Source of the DNA: Psychroflexus sp. ALD_RP9
Lineage (GTDB): Bacteria; Bacteroidota; Bacteroidia; Flavobacteriales; Flavobacteriaceae
Assembly (NCBI RefSeq): GCF_017311165.1
Contig: NZ_CP062973.1
Coordinates: forward strand, 2,108,001-2,172,000
DNA: 64,000 bases
Reading direction: 5' to 3'
Both the position numbers and the translations under genes were made by a program. Position 1 is the first letter of the stretch. Each line of letters starts with the position of its first letter. The notes beneath the pieces were generated by a model. That model was not told where the DNA came from. It was given only the letters and a program-made list of their open reading frames with translations, and did not search any database. This document shows, piece by piece, positions 37,871 to 46,831 of this stretch.

Positions 37871-38808
37871 AATCAATATTCAAGCGCTTAACTCCTAAAT
37901 TAGATCATAATAAAGCATTTGTATTTATATTAATTTCAACTGCTGCTATTTGGTTTGTTCTGCAACTTTCAAAGACTTATACGACACAGCTTCAGTTAAA
38001 TTACAGCATAATTAATTTACCAAAAGAATATAAAATCGAGAAGGAACAAAAACTTTCAACTTATATTACTTCTACTGGACTAAATTTATTGTATTTAAAT
38101 CTTTTCAATCCTCAAATTAATATTGACTATAGTAAGTTTACTAAGTCTATTGATTTTATAAGTTTAGATGAAGCTGTCTTAAATAATTTAATTTCAACCC
38201 AATTAGAAGTTGGTAAAGATCAAGTAGAGGTTAATCATAATCTAAAACTTAGATTTTATCAACTCTTTTCAAAGCAAATGAAGGTTATTCCAATTTTGAA
38301 CTTAACTTTTCAGCCAGGTTTCGACACTATTCAAGACATACAATATTCACCGTCTAAAGTTACTGTTTATGGTAAAAGAAATATACTAAGCTCTATAGAT
38401 TCAGTTTTTACCAAACCTATTATTCATAAAAATATCGACGATAGCATTTCTTCACAAATTGAACTTAATTTAGAGGCATTAGAATTTGATCAGGTAAATA
38501 CTTTTGTTATTGAATACAATATATTTGTTGATCGATTTACTGAAAAAACAATCACACTACCTGTTGAAGTCATTAATTTGCCGCTTGATACTAGTATTAG
38601 TATTTATCCAAAGCAAGTTGAAGTTAGCTTTGAAATACCATTATCTAAATACGACAAGGTTTCTGCTAAAAATTTTAAGTTGGTATGTGATTATGATAAA
38701 GCAAAAGTAAGTGACAGCTACCTCATACCTAAAATAGTAAAGTCGCCTAAGTTTATAAAATACCAGCGTTTACGAACTAAGCAAATTAGTTATTTAATAA
38801 AAGAATGA
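37867..38808 (+). CDS. YbbR-like (CdaR-type) membrane protein
   Basis: A 313-residue protein with one N-terminal membrane helix (FVFILISTAAIWFVLQLS) and a beta-rich extracytoplasmic part with YbbR-type repeats (one around SPSKVTVYGKRNILSSIDSV). CdaR of Firmicutes regulates the diadenylate cyclase CdaA, but no cyclase gene is present in this window, so that partnership is unproven here. It overlaps the upstream glycosyltransferase by 4 bases and coaE by 4 bases. Confidence 0.75.
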   Translation: MKSIFKRLTPKLDHNKAFVFILISTAAIWFVLQLSKTYTTQLQLNYSIINLPKEYKIEKEQKLSTYITSTGLNLLYLNLFNPQINIDYSKFTKSIDFISLDEAVLNNLISTQLEVGKDQVEVNHNLKLRFYQLFSKQMKVIPILNLTFQPGFDTIQDIQYSPSKVTVYGKRNILSSIDSVFTKPIIHKNIDDSISSQIELNLEALEFDQVNTFVIEYNIFVDRFTEKTITLPVEVINLPLDTSISIYPKQVEVSFEIPLSKYDKVSAKNFKLVCDYDKAKVSDSYLIPKIVKSPKFIKYQRLRTKQISYLIKE

Positions 38809-39383
38809 AAGTTATAGGTCTAACAGGGGGAATCGGTAGTGGTAAAACCACTGTTGCTAATTTTTTTAGTGAATTGGGTGTTCCTGTTTTTATTGCAGAT
38901 AAAGTTGCTAAATCACTTTATAATCAAAAAGAAGTCATTAACCTTATCAAGCAGACTTTTGGAGAACATCTTTTTAAAGAAAACAAACTTGATAGACAGG
39001 CTCTGGCATCAATTGTTTTTAATAATTCGACAAAGCTTAACAAACTTAATAAAATAATTCATCCTCGTGTTCACTATGAATTTGAAAATTGGCTTAAGCA
39101 ACAAAATTCAAGTTACGTTATTTATGAAGCTGCTATCATTTTTGAACATAACCGTCAAAATTTCTTTGACAAAATTATTTTAGTAACAGCTCCAAAGTCT
39201 ACTAGAATTAATAGAGTTATGTCTCGTGATGGTATTAGTGAATCTCAAGTTTTAGAGCGTATATGTCAGCAATGGCCTGATGAGAAAAAAGCCAATTTAA
39301 CAGATTTTGTTGTTATTAATGTAGATTTAGAAAAAACAAAGGCACGTGTTCAAGAAATTGATAATCTTTTAAAAAATTCATAA
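38805..39383 (+). CDS. coaE: Dephospho-CoA kinase
   Basis: A 192-residue P-loop kinase for the last step of coenzyme A synthesis. The Walker A loop GLTGGIGSGKTTVANFF, the substrate motif FIADKVAKSLYNQ with its Asp, the lid residues RVMSRDGISESQV and the C-terminal DFVVIN are all present. The start overlaps the YbbR-like gene by 4 bases, so the two are coupled. Confidence 0.95.
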   Translation: MKVIGLTGGIGSGKTTVANFFSELGVPVFIADKVAKSLYNQKEVINLIKQTFGEHLFKENKLDRQALASIVFNNSTKLNKLNKIIHPRVHYEFENWLKQQNSSYVIYEAAIIFEHNRQNFFDKIILVTAPKSTRINRVMSRDGISESQVLERICQQWPDEKKANLTDFVVINVDLEKTKARVQEIDNLLKNS

Positions 39384-39449
39384 ATATATCTGTTAAAATT
39401 AGCTTGTTAACATTTGGTTAAACGCAAAGATGTACAAATGTTAAAATCC

Positions 39450-39457
39450 TAATTTTG
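39450..39457 (+). promoter_or_regulatory. -7 box TAATTTTG exactly 4 nt before the sensor kinase start
   Basis: Match to TAnnTTTG ending 4 nt before the ATG at 39462 in the 78-base gap after coaE. It is the third case of the same spacing in this window. Confidence 0.38.
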
Positions 39458-39461
39458 TTGC

Positions 39462-41036
39462 ATGAATACACGACTTTTTAAGTTTTTGATTGTTCTGATG
39501 AGCTTATCTCTTATCGGGATTATTTTTGTTCAAGGATATTGGATTAAAAATACAGTTCAAAGCAATGAAGAACAATTTTCAATCGCTGCTAAGCAAATGC
39601 TTATTAATGTTGTTAAAGACTTAGAATCTAATGAAATTGACAAATATTATTTTGAATTAGCAAGCGTTGCCGACTCTACAAAACCTTTTAGAAAACAGTT
39701 AAGTGAATTATTTCAAGTTAAGAAAGAAGATTATTCAAGTGAATATTTTGTTTATTCTAATAGTTTAGTTGAAGAAGAGTATAAAATATCTTCTCAATTT
39801 TTATCTAACCAGGACGATTCTGTATTTTTTAAAAAAATAACTTCAAAAAAATTAGCAACAAAAATCTCACGTGAAGATAATTTAGACCCTAATAGTTTAG
39901 GCTTAACTGCCGAAGAACGTTATCAACGTATCAACAGAATTGTAGATGCCGAAAAATATTTACTTATCGATGTAGTTAAAGAAATGGCAGCTGAATTGCC
40001 GATTCACAAAAGAGTAGATACAACTGAAATTAGAAAACTTATCGATAAAAATATCTCTAAATGGGATATTAAATCTGATTATGAATTCGGGATTTTTAGT
40101 AATGGCTTAAATACAAAAGTTCGTTCAGCAGATTTTAAGCTCAATTCACCTTCAACATACGGAATTCCAGTTTTTGGTTACAAAGACCAAGCTTCTGATT
40201 ATCAGCTTTTCGTGAATTTTGAGGATAAAAATCAACAAATTTTATCTTCAATCGCCTTAATGGGCATACTCTCAATCTTATTTACATTAGTAATAGTCTT
40301 AGCATTTTCTACTGCAATTAGTCAATTAATTAAGCAACGTCAGATTTCACAAATTAAATCTGATTTCATTAATAACATGACGCACGAATTTAAAACACCA
40401 ATTGCAACCATCAATTTAGCTTTAGACTCAGTTAAAAATCCTAAAATCGCTGAAAACACTGATGCTATTTCACGTTATATGAACATGATTCGTGAGGAGA
40501 ATAAACGCATGCATGCTCAGGTTGAAAATGTATTGCGTATCTCTAAGCTTGAAAAAAATGAACTAGACATCAAAAAAGAAAAACAATCTCTACACGACTT
40601 AATACAGAAAGCTATACATCATGTAGATTTAATTGTTGAAAACAGACAAGGCTATATCAAATCACACTTAGAAGCTAGTCAATTCACAATCTTAGCAAAT
40701 GAAACGCATTTAACTAATGTTATTGTTAACATATTAGATAATGCCATAAAATACTCTCCAGAATCTCCAAAAATTGATATTTATACCGAAGTGGTTAAAC
40801 ATTTTATTGTTTTAAGTATCAAAGATCAGGGATCAGGTATGAGTAAATCAACCCAGAAAAAAATCTTCCAAAAGTTTTATCGCGAACATACAGGTGATAT
40901 TCATAATGTAAAGGGTCATGGTCTTGGTTTAGCTTACGTTAAACAAATTGTTGAAGACCACCAAGGTGAAATATCTGTATATAGTGAAAAAGGGCAAGGA
41001 AGTACATTTACAATTAAATTACCTTTAATATCTTAA
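39462..41036 (+). CDS. Sensor histidine kinase, RprX-like
   Basis: A 524-residue inner-membrane kinase. One helix lies at about 7-28, a periplasmic sensor region of about 235 residues follows, and the second helix is at about 266-290. The H-box MTHEFKTPIATINLALD, the N-box NILDNAIKYSP, G1 IKDQGSGMS and G2 KGHGLGLAYVKQIV are intact, so autophosphorylation is expected. There is no clear HAMP domain. The partner response regulator follows after 4 bases. The ligand is unknown; RprX/RprY in Bacteroides was found through tetracycline resistance. Confidence 0.93.
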   Translation: MNTRLFKFLIVLMSLSLIGIIFVQGYWIKNTVQSNEEQFSIAAKQMLINVVKDLESNEIDKYYFELASVADSTKPFRKQLSELFQVKKEDYSSEYFVYSNSLVEEEYKISSQFLSNQDDSVFFKKITSKKLATKISREDNLDPNSLGLTAEERYQRINRIVDAEKYLLIDVVKEMAAELPIHKRVDTTEIRKLIDKNISKWDIKSDYEFGIFSNGLNTKVRSADFKLNSPSTYGIPVFGYKDQASDYQLFVNFEDKNQQILSSIALMGILSILFTLVIVLAFSTAISQLIKQRQISQIKSDFINNMTHEFKTPIATINLALDSVKNPKIAENTDAISRYMNMIREENKRMHAQVENVLRISKLEKNELDIKKEKQSLHDLIQKAIHHVDLIVENRQGYIKSHLEASQFTILANETHLTNVIVNILDNAIKYSPESPKIDIYTEVVKHFIVLSIKDQGSGMSKSTQKKIFQKFYREHTGDIHNVKGHGLGLAYVKQIVEDHQGEISVYSEKGQGSTFTIKLPLIS

Positions 41037-41040
41037 AATT

Positions 41041-41763
41041 ATGGAAACTGAAAACAAAAAAATTTTATTAGTAGAAGATGATCCAAACTTTGGAATTGTC
41101 TTAAAAGATTATTTAACAATGAATGAATATGAAGTCACTCATGCTAAAAACGGTATGGAAGGCTTTGAAAAATTCAAGAAAGGAAACTTTGATTTATGCA
41201 TCTTAGATGTCATGATGCCATATAAAGATGGCTTTACTTTAGCTAAAGAAATAAGAGGTAAAAACGAAGATGTACCTATTATTTTCTTAACAGCAAAAGC
41301 AATGAAAGAAGATGTTTTGAAAGGCTATAAAGTTGGTGCTGATGACTATTTAAACAAGCCGTTTGATAGCGAAGTTTTATTGATGAAAATTAAAGCAATC
41401 ATGCAGCGTAAAGCAACTGATAGTATTGCAGATAGCAAACAATTTGAATTTAAAATTGGAAACTTTCACCTAAATTCAAAGCTTAGATTTTTAACCTATA
41501 AAGATGAAGAGCCTATCAAGTTATCACCTAAAGAAAATGAACTTTTACGTCTGTTGGCTTTACATGAAAACGACTTGATGCCTAGAGAATTAGCTTTAAC
41601 AAAAATTTGGAGAGACGACAACTACTTCACCTCTAGAAGTATGGATGTTTATATCGCCAAACTAAGAAAATACATGAAAAAAGACGATACCGTAGAAATT
41701 TTGAATATTCACGGTGAAGGCTTTAGATTAGTGGTTAAAGGCGAAGATGGTAAAAACGCTTAA
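41041..41763 (+). CDS. OmpR-type response regulator, RprY-like
   Basis: A 240-residue DNA-binding regulator. The receiver domain (1-122) has the acidic pair LLVEDDPNFG, the phosphoacceptor Asp in DLCILDVMMPYKDGF and the Lys in DDYLNKPFDSEVL. The winged-helix effector domain (about 135-235) has LSPKENELLRLLALHE and YIAKLRKYMKKD. It forms a pair with the upstream kinase. The gene ends 27 bases before the start of a bidirectional terminator. Confidence 0.94.
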   Translation: METENKKILLVEDDPNFGIVLKDYLTMNEYEVTHAKNGMEGFEKFKKGNFDLCILDVMMPYKDGFTLAKEIRGKNEDVPIIFLTAKAMKEDVLKGYKVGADDYLNKPFDSEVLLMKIKAIMQRKATDSIADSKQFEFKIGNFHLNSKLRFLTYKDEEPIKLSPKENELLRLLALHENDLMPRELALTKIWRDDNYFTSRSMDVYIAKLRKYMKKDDTVEILNIHGEGFRLVVKGEDGKNA

Positions 41764-41790
41764 CCAACTAATTTTCAGTTTCTGAGTTCT

Positions 41791-41825
41791 AAAATTCAAG
41801 GTGACTTATATTCACCTTGAATTTT
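41791..41825. terminator. Bidirectional terminator shared by the response regulator and miaA genes
   Basis: A perfect 14-bp stem (41791-41804 with 41812-41825, core TTCAAGGTGA/TCACCTTGAA) with a 7-nt loop and T-rich flanks both ways. On the minus strand most of the hairpin is formed by the last ten codons of miaA and its stop. Confidence 0.85.
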
Positions 41826-42725
41826 ATCTTCAATATAGCTTAAAATTTTAGCTTTATCGTATTGATAATCAAACCATTCAACGCGGTCATCTTTTCGATA
41901 CCAAGTTAACTGGCGCTTTGCAAATCGCCTTGTATTTCTTTTTATCAATCTTACAGCTTCATCAAAATCAATCTTCCCCTCAAAATATTCAAATAACTCT
42001 TTATAGCCTACTGTATTTAAGCTGTTCTGCTCTTTATACTTATAAACAGATTTTGCCTCGACTAATAACCCATTTTCAACCATTTGGTCAACACGTAAAT
42101 TAATCCGGTTATAAATAATTTCTCGACTTGCCGTCAAGCCAATTAAAATTGAATTAAATTCTCGTTTGTTTTTATCTTTGGATAGATAATTAGAAAAAGC
42201 TTGACCAGAAGAACGAATTACACTTAAAGCTCTAATGACTCTTTGGGTATTTTGAATATCAGCTTGGGCGTAATAATTAGGGTCTTTAGCCTTTAGTTCT
42301 AGTTGAAGTTTCTCGAGGCCATATTTATCCAGTTCATGTTCAAGATTTGATTTTATCTTAGTTTCAACCTCAGGAAATTTATCTAAACCTTGAGTTATAG
42401 CTTTCTCATAAAGTCCGCTACCACCAACCATAACAACCACATCGTTTGTTTTAAAAAGCTTATTTAAGATTTCAATAGCATCTCGTTCAAAATCACCTAC
42501 ATTGTAAGTTTCTTTAACTGATATATGTTGAATAAAATGATGTTTTACGGCTTCTAATTCAATCGTTGAAGGAACCGCAGTACCTATGTTTAACTCTTTA
42601 TAAAACTGTCGAGAATCTGAAGAAATAATTTCAGTTTCAAATACTTTTGCAATTTCAATAGCAAGTTTAGTTTTGCCTATTCCTGTAGGACCAACAATAG
42701 AAATAAGATATTTCGACTTTGGCAT
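41796..42725 (-). CDS. miaA: tRNA dimethylallyltransferase
   Basis: A 309-residue enzyme that adds a dimethylallyl group to A37 of tRNAs reading U-starting codons. The P-loop GPTGIGKTKLAIEIA, the SSDSRQFYKELNIGTA region, VGGSGLYEKAI and RRFAKRQLTWYRKDDRVEWF are all present. I chose the ATG at 42725 (MPKSKYLISIVGPTG), which shares one base with the stop of the upstream channel gene (TAATG); an upstream in-frame ATG at 42761 would overlap that gene by 37 bases. It is the last gene of the seven-gene minus-strand operon, and its final codons lie inside the terminator hairpin. Confidence 0.94.
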   Translation of the reverse strand: MPKSKYLISIVGPTGIGKTKLAIEIAKVFETEIISSDSRQFYKELNIGTAVPSTIELEAVKHHFIQHISVKETYNVGDFERDAIEILNKLFKTNDVVVMVGGSGLYEKAITQGLDKFPEVETKIKSNLEHELDKYGLEKLQLELKAKDPNYYAQADIQNTQRVIRALSVIRSSGQAFSNYLSKDKNKREFNSILIGLTASREIIYNRINLRVDQMVENGLLVEAKSVYKYKEQNSLNTVGYKELFEYFEGKIDFDEAVRLIKRNTRRFAKRQLTWYRKDDRVEWFDYQYDKAKILSYIEDKIQGEYKSP

Positions 42726-43543
42726 TAATCTGTTGGTGTTTTGTTTAGTGAATATCCGCAAGTTTGACAGAATTTTGCAGAGTCTTGATGTTGTTTTTCT
42801 CCACAGTTAAAACAAGATTGCGTATTTTTTGATTGTTTTTTACTTTGACTCACATATTCAGAACTAACAATTCCTGTAGGTACTGCAATAACGCCATAAC
42901 CTAAAATCATAATTAAAGTTGCAATAAACTGCCCAAGTGGTGTTACGGGATGTATATCTCCAAATCCAACTGTGGTTAAGGTAACTATCGTCCAATAAAT
43001 ACTCACAGGAATAGAGGTGAAGCCATGTTCTGGACCTTCAATTAAGTACATTAGCGTTCCGGTGATAAACGAAATAATGATAACCGCATAGATAAAGATC
43101 ATAATTTTAGGAAGACTGCTCTTAAGTGCTGCTGCTAAATTATTACTAGCGCCTATATATCTCGTAATTTTTAATATTCTAAATATTCTTAGTAACCGTA
43201 AGGCTCTTAACGTCATTAAGGCATAACTCGTTGAAAATAAGAAGGTTAAATATAAAGGCAATGTAGAAAGTAAGTCGACGACGCCATAAAAACTAAAAAT
43301 ATATTTAGACGGTTTTTTGATACTAATAATTCTTAAAATATATTCTATTGAAAATATTATAGTAATAACCCATTCGGCGATATAGAAAAAATCATGATAT
43401 TGATCGTAAATAGACTGCACACTGTCCAGCATTACAAATAAAATGCTAAAGCTTATTACAATTAGCAACAACACATCAAAAGCTTTACCTGCTGGTGTGT
43501 CTGCTTCGTAAATTATTTCGTGTAACTTCTCTCTCCAATGCAT
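42725..43543 (-). CDS. Voltage-gated-type ion channel with C-terminal zinc ribbon
   Basis: A 272-residue inner-membrane protein with six helices. S4 carries regularly spaced Arg/Lys (LRALRLLRIFRILKITRYIG), and the pore loop has the selectivity filter TTVGFGD of K+-type channels. After S6 (about residue 230) comes a short tail with two CxxC knuckles, CFNCGE and CQTCGYS, spaced by 14 residues, a zinc-ribbon-like element. Its stop overlaps the miaA start by one base. The K+ selectivity is inferred from the filter; the role of the ribbon is unknown. Confidence 0.9.
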   Translation of the reverse strand: MHWREKLHEIIYEADTPAGKAFDVLLLIVISFSILFVMLDSVQSIYDQYHDFFYIAEWVITIIFSIEYILRIISIKKPSKYIFSFYGVVDLLSTLPLYLTFLFSTSYALMTLRALRLLRIFRILKITRYIGASNNLAAALKSSLPKIMIFIYAVIIISFITGTLMYLIEGPEHGFTSIPVSIYWTIVTLTTVGFGDIHPVTPLGQFIATLIMILGYGVIAVPTGIVSSEYVSQSKKQSKNTQSCFNCGEKQHQDSAKFCQTCGYSLNKTPTD

Positions 43544-43551
43544 CTCTTTAC

Positions 43552-44916
43552 TTATTCTAAGGGTTCTATTTTAACATGTTTACCTTTTTTTCTTAAATAA
43601 GCTTGTAAAATATGCTTTGCATCTCGATCACTTTTTAAAGGAGTAAGTAATTCTTTTAGTATCTTGAATGATTTTTGGTGGTTAAGCTGAGTAAATGCAT
43701 ACCCCATTAATTCTCCTTTCTTAACGACAATGATCGATTTTTCATTGGGGTTTTTACCACGATCAACAATAATAAAACTGTTTTTTTCTAGACTAAACTT
43801 TTTAATGAAACTTGATGCATTTCTATTATAGTTTTCAGCTGATATTTTTTCGATGCAAGCACCCTCACATTTTTTAATACCGTAGCTAAAACATGGACCA
43901 TTCGTTTGTTCAAGTCCTGATAATTTTGGACATAATTGAAACGCTTCAACTTGAGTAGCCATAAATTTTTTAGCCTGTTGAAGGTTTACAAAAGTGGTAA
44001 TTAAGTCTTTTTGTTTGGTAGATTTGTGAATACTAAAATTAATGTAGGCTTTATGATCAGTGAATTGATAAAGCCCATAGTTAAAAATATCCTTCTTAAG
44101 TGCTTTGTTATATTTCGGTTTAAGACTTTTTATGCTGTGATTTTCTTTTAATAACGCTACAAGTTCATTACCTGTTAAGTCAAATGATATTGATGTTACT
44201 TCCTCTTGGATTTTACGAGATTTATGACTTTGGTTTGTGAAATGCTGCTGAACTCTTTTTTTTATGTTTTTGCTTTTACCAATATAAATTATTTCTCCTT
44301 CATCATTATAAAAATAATAAACACCAGTTTTGTTAGGTAAGTTGTCACTAAGCCTAATTAATTTTTTTGTTTTCTTTGTTTTTTTATGCGTGTTTATTAA
44401 AGAAGAAACTATTTTTTTATTTTGGTCTTTTTCTAATAAAAGTTCAAAAAGTTTAACAGTGGCTAAAGCATCACCACTAGCTCGATGCCTATTGGTAATT
44501 GGTATGCCTAAGGCTTTAACTAATTTCCCTAAGCTATAAGATTTTAAATCGGGTAAGAGTAACTCAGCAAGCTTTATAGTACATAAACTTTTACGCTCAA
44601 ATTGATAGCCTAACCGGTCAAACTCCAGCTGAAGCATTCTAAAATCAAATTTAGCATTATGAGCTACAATGACGCAGTCTTCAGTTATTTCAATTATACG
44701 TTTCGCAATCTCGTAGAATTTTGGGGCATTTCGCAGCATTTCGTTATTAATACCTGTAAGACCAACAACAAAGGACTGAATTTTGCGTTCAGGATTTACA
44801 AGACTTATGAATTGATCGACAATTTCATGTCCATCATGCTTGTAAATAGCAATTTCAGTAATACCTTCTTCGTTGTATTTACCTCCTGTAGATTCTATGT
44901 CTAAGATTGCGTACAA
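43552..44916 (-). CDS. DEDDh exonuclease fused to a UvrC-like GIY-YIG nuclease domain
   Basis: A 454-residue protein. The N-terminal DnaQ-type 3'-5' exonuclease (1-165) has ILDIESTGG (DxE), VIVAHNAKFDFRML and RHRASGDALAT with the catalytic His and Asp. A GIY-YIG domain (about 192-285) follows, with the signature GVYYFYNDEGEIIYIGKSKN and the Arg in KKRVQQHF. The C-terminal part includes a Cys cluster near CPKLSGLEQTNGPCFSYGIK with KCEGACI, like the Cho/UvrC linker. It probably acts in DNA repair or nucleic acid processing. Similar exonuclease-UvrC fusions occur in several bacterial phyla. It is not a canonical polymerase III epsilon subunit. Confidence 0.88.
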   Translation of the reverse strand: MYAILDIESTGGKYNEEGITEIAIYKHDGHEIVDQFISLVNPERKIQSFVVGLTGINNEMLRNAPKFYEIAKRIIEITEDCVIVAHNAKFDFRMLQLEFDRLGYQFERKSLCTIKLAELLLPDLKSYSLGKLVKALGIPITNRHRASGDALATVKLFELLLEKDQNKKIVSSLINTHKKTKKTKKLIRLSDNLPNKTGVYYFYNDEGEIIYIGKSKNIKKRVQQHFTNQSHKSRKIQEEVTSISFDLTGNELVALLKENHSIKSLKPKYNKALKKDIFNYGLYQFTDHKAYINFSIHKSTKQKDLITTFVNLQQAKKFMATQVEAFQLCPKLSGLEQTNGPCFSYGIKKCEGACIEKISAENYNRNASSFIKKFSLEKNSFIIVDRGKNPNEKSIIVVKKGELMGYAFTQLNHQKSFKILKELLTPLKSDRDAKHILQAYLRKKGKHVKIEPLE

Positions 44917-44919
44917 ATT

Positions 44920-45582
44920 CTAATTATAATTACGTTCACCAAATATAGAACTTCCAATTCGTACCATATTACTACCATAATTTAGGGCAATTTTATAATC
45001 GCCACTCATTCCCATTGATAAAATTTCAAATTTGTGTTTGGATTTAAGTTCATCATAAAAGTCTTTTAAAAACTTAAATTCACGATTAATTTGAGCTTCA
45101 TCTTTTGTAAAAGTAGCCATTCCCATAAGGCCTTTTACATTAATATTAGCCATGTTTTTATAAGCTTCACTTTCTAGTAAATCTATGGCTTGATCTTTAG
45201 ACATGCCATACTTTGTATCTTCTTCGGCAATTTTTATTTGTAATAAACAATCAATAACGCGATTGTGTTCTTTAGCACGTTTATTTAGCTCTTTTAATAG
45301 CTTGAGTTTATGTACGGCATGAACTAAATCGACATAGCTTGCCATGTATTTTACTTTATTAGTTTGTACATGACCTATCATATGCCATTTGATGTCTTTT
45401 GGAAGCGACTCTTGTTTTTGGGTCATTTCCTGAATTTTATTTTCGCCAAATACACGTTGGCCAGCATTGTAAGCTTCTAATAAATCACTTTCTGGTTTGG
45501 TTTTAGAAACGGCCACAAGACAAACTTCTGTGCCAAGCTCATCTTGAAAGGATTTGATGTTTTGTTGAATTGAAAAAGCCAT
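44920..45582 (-). CDS. YggS/PLPBP family pyridoxal phosphate homeostasis protein
   Basis: A 220-residue TIM-barrel PLP-binding protein. The cofactor Lys is in LVAVSKTKPESDLLEA, followed by VFGENKIQEM, WHMIGHVQTNKVKY and SMGMSGDYKIALNYGSNMVRIGSSIFG as phosphate-binding part. The family has no known enzymatic activity and buffers PLP for amino-acid metabolism. It lies 3 bases before the exonuclease fusion in the operon and 10 bases after DUF1015. Confidence 0.94.
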   Translation of the reverse strand: MAFSIQQNIKSFQDELGTEVCLVAVSKTKPESDLLEAYNAGQRVFGENKIQEMTQKQESLPKDIKWHMIGHVQTNKVKYMASYVDLVHAVHKLKLLKELNKRAKEHNRVIDCLLQIKIAEEDTKYGMSKDQAIDLLESEAYKNMANINVKGLMGMATFTKDEAQINREFKFLKDFYDELKSKHKFEILSMGMSGDYKIALNYGSNMVRIGSSIFGERNYN

Positions 45583-45592
45583 AACTTATTTT

Positions 45593-46831
45593 TTAAAATT
45601 CGTAAATACAAATTCCACTTCTTAATTTTGGATCGATATAAGTTGTTTTTGGTGGCATTATCAAGCCTTCATCAGCAATGGTTTTAATCTCGTTAACTGA
45701 TGTTGGAAACATCCCAAACCCAACTGCATAGTCGCCTTGGTCAACAGCACCTTTAACATAAGCCATATCTTTTTGACCTTGTACATAAGCAATGCGTTTA
45801 TCATTTCTTAAGTCTTTTATACCTAAAATCGGATTTAATATTGTGTCATATAAAACTTGTGCATCCAATTCGGAAAGTGCATCAGTAAATTTATAGGCCT
45901 TTTTTCTGAGAATTAAAGAATAAAATTCACCTTCAAGATACATGCTAAATTCGTTTTTAGATGAAGGTTTAAAATAATCTTGCCCGCGATTTTCTATTTT
46001 GTAATATTCATCTAAAGCAATTAAAAAACTTTCGGGATCAAGATTATTGAGTGATGAAACTAAACGGTTAAACTCAAATATTTTAAGTTGATTTTCTGGA
46101 ATTAAATAACTCATAAAGTAATTATAAGCTTCGTTTCCAGTATGTTTAGGATTAGCCTTTTCAAGGTCTTGCTTCAATGCAATTGAAGAACTGCTTCTAT
46201 GATGGCCATCTGCAATATAAAAACAATCGGTTTGCTGACAAGCTTTTTGAATTGAATTGATATCTTCTTCATTTGAAATCAACCATAAATAATGAGTTTC
46301 TCTTGAAGTTGTTGTAAATTCATATTCAGCTCGCTCTTGCATTAATTTCTGAGAAATTTGCTCAATAACTTCATTTTGTTTGTAAGTCAATAAAACGGGG
46401 TCAGCATTAAAACGAACAGTTTTAAGGTAATCTTTAAAAACATCTACCTTTTCAGCTATTGTATCTTCATGTTTTTTAATAGCGCCTTGTTCATAATCTT
46501 CTACTGAAGCCGCACCAACAATGCCAATAAACTCAGTTTGATGCCGATAAACGATTTTATGTAAGTAAAAAAGTGGTTTTTTGTCTTTTATAAAATTTCC
46601 ATCTTCCTTAAATTCTTCATATCTATTTTTAACCAAGTTAAAGCGTTGAGGGCCAGAAATTTCTTTATGATATTTATAGCCAGGATTTACAATATGTAAA
46701 AATGAAAAAGGATTATGGTCTAACCTTGCCTCACGTTCGGCTTTAGAGTAAGTTTCATAGGTACGTGAGGCAATTAGACCAACCTTATCACGTGTAGGTC
46801 TTGATGCTTTAAATGGTTTAAAAATAGGCAT
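45593..46831 (-). CDS. DUF1015 family protein
   Basis: A 412-residue cytosolic protein of the DUF1015 (COG4198) family, with FKASRPTRDKVGLIASRTYE at the start, NPFSFLHIVNPG, and the conserved IADGHHRSSSSIALK. The HxH pair in the last motif suggests metal or phosphate binding. In many Bacteroidota this gene lies near serine or 3-hydroxyacyl-CoA metabolism genes; a kinase-like or HTH-unrelated function has been suggested but not proven as far as I know. It follows the dehydrogenase gene directly with no intergenic base. Confidence 0.85.
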   Translation of the reverse strand: MPIFKPFKASRPTRDKVGLIASRTYETYSKAEREARLDHNPFSFLHIVNPGYKYHKEISGPQRFNLVKNRYEEFKEDGNFIKDKKPLFYLHKIVYRHQTEFIGIVGAASVEDYEQGAIKKHEDTIAEKVDVFKDYLKTVRFNADPVLLTYKQNEVIEQISQKLMQERAEYEFTTTSRETHYLWLISNEEDINSIQKACQQTDCFYIADGHHRSSSSIALKQDLEKANPKHTGNEAYNYFMSYLIPENQLKIFEFNRLVSSLNNLDPESFLIALDEYYKIENRGQDYFKPSSKNEFSMYLEGEFYSLILRKKAYKFTDALSELDAQVLYDTILNPILGIKDLRNDKRIAYVQGQKDMAYVKGAVDQGDYAVGFGMFPTSVNEIKTIADEGLIMPPKTTYIDPKLRSGICIYEF

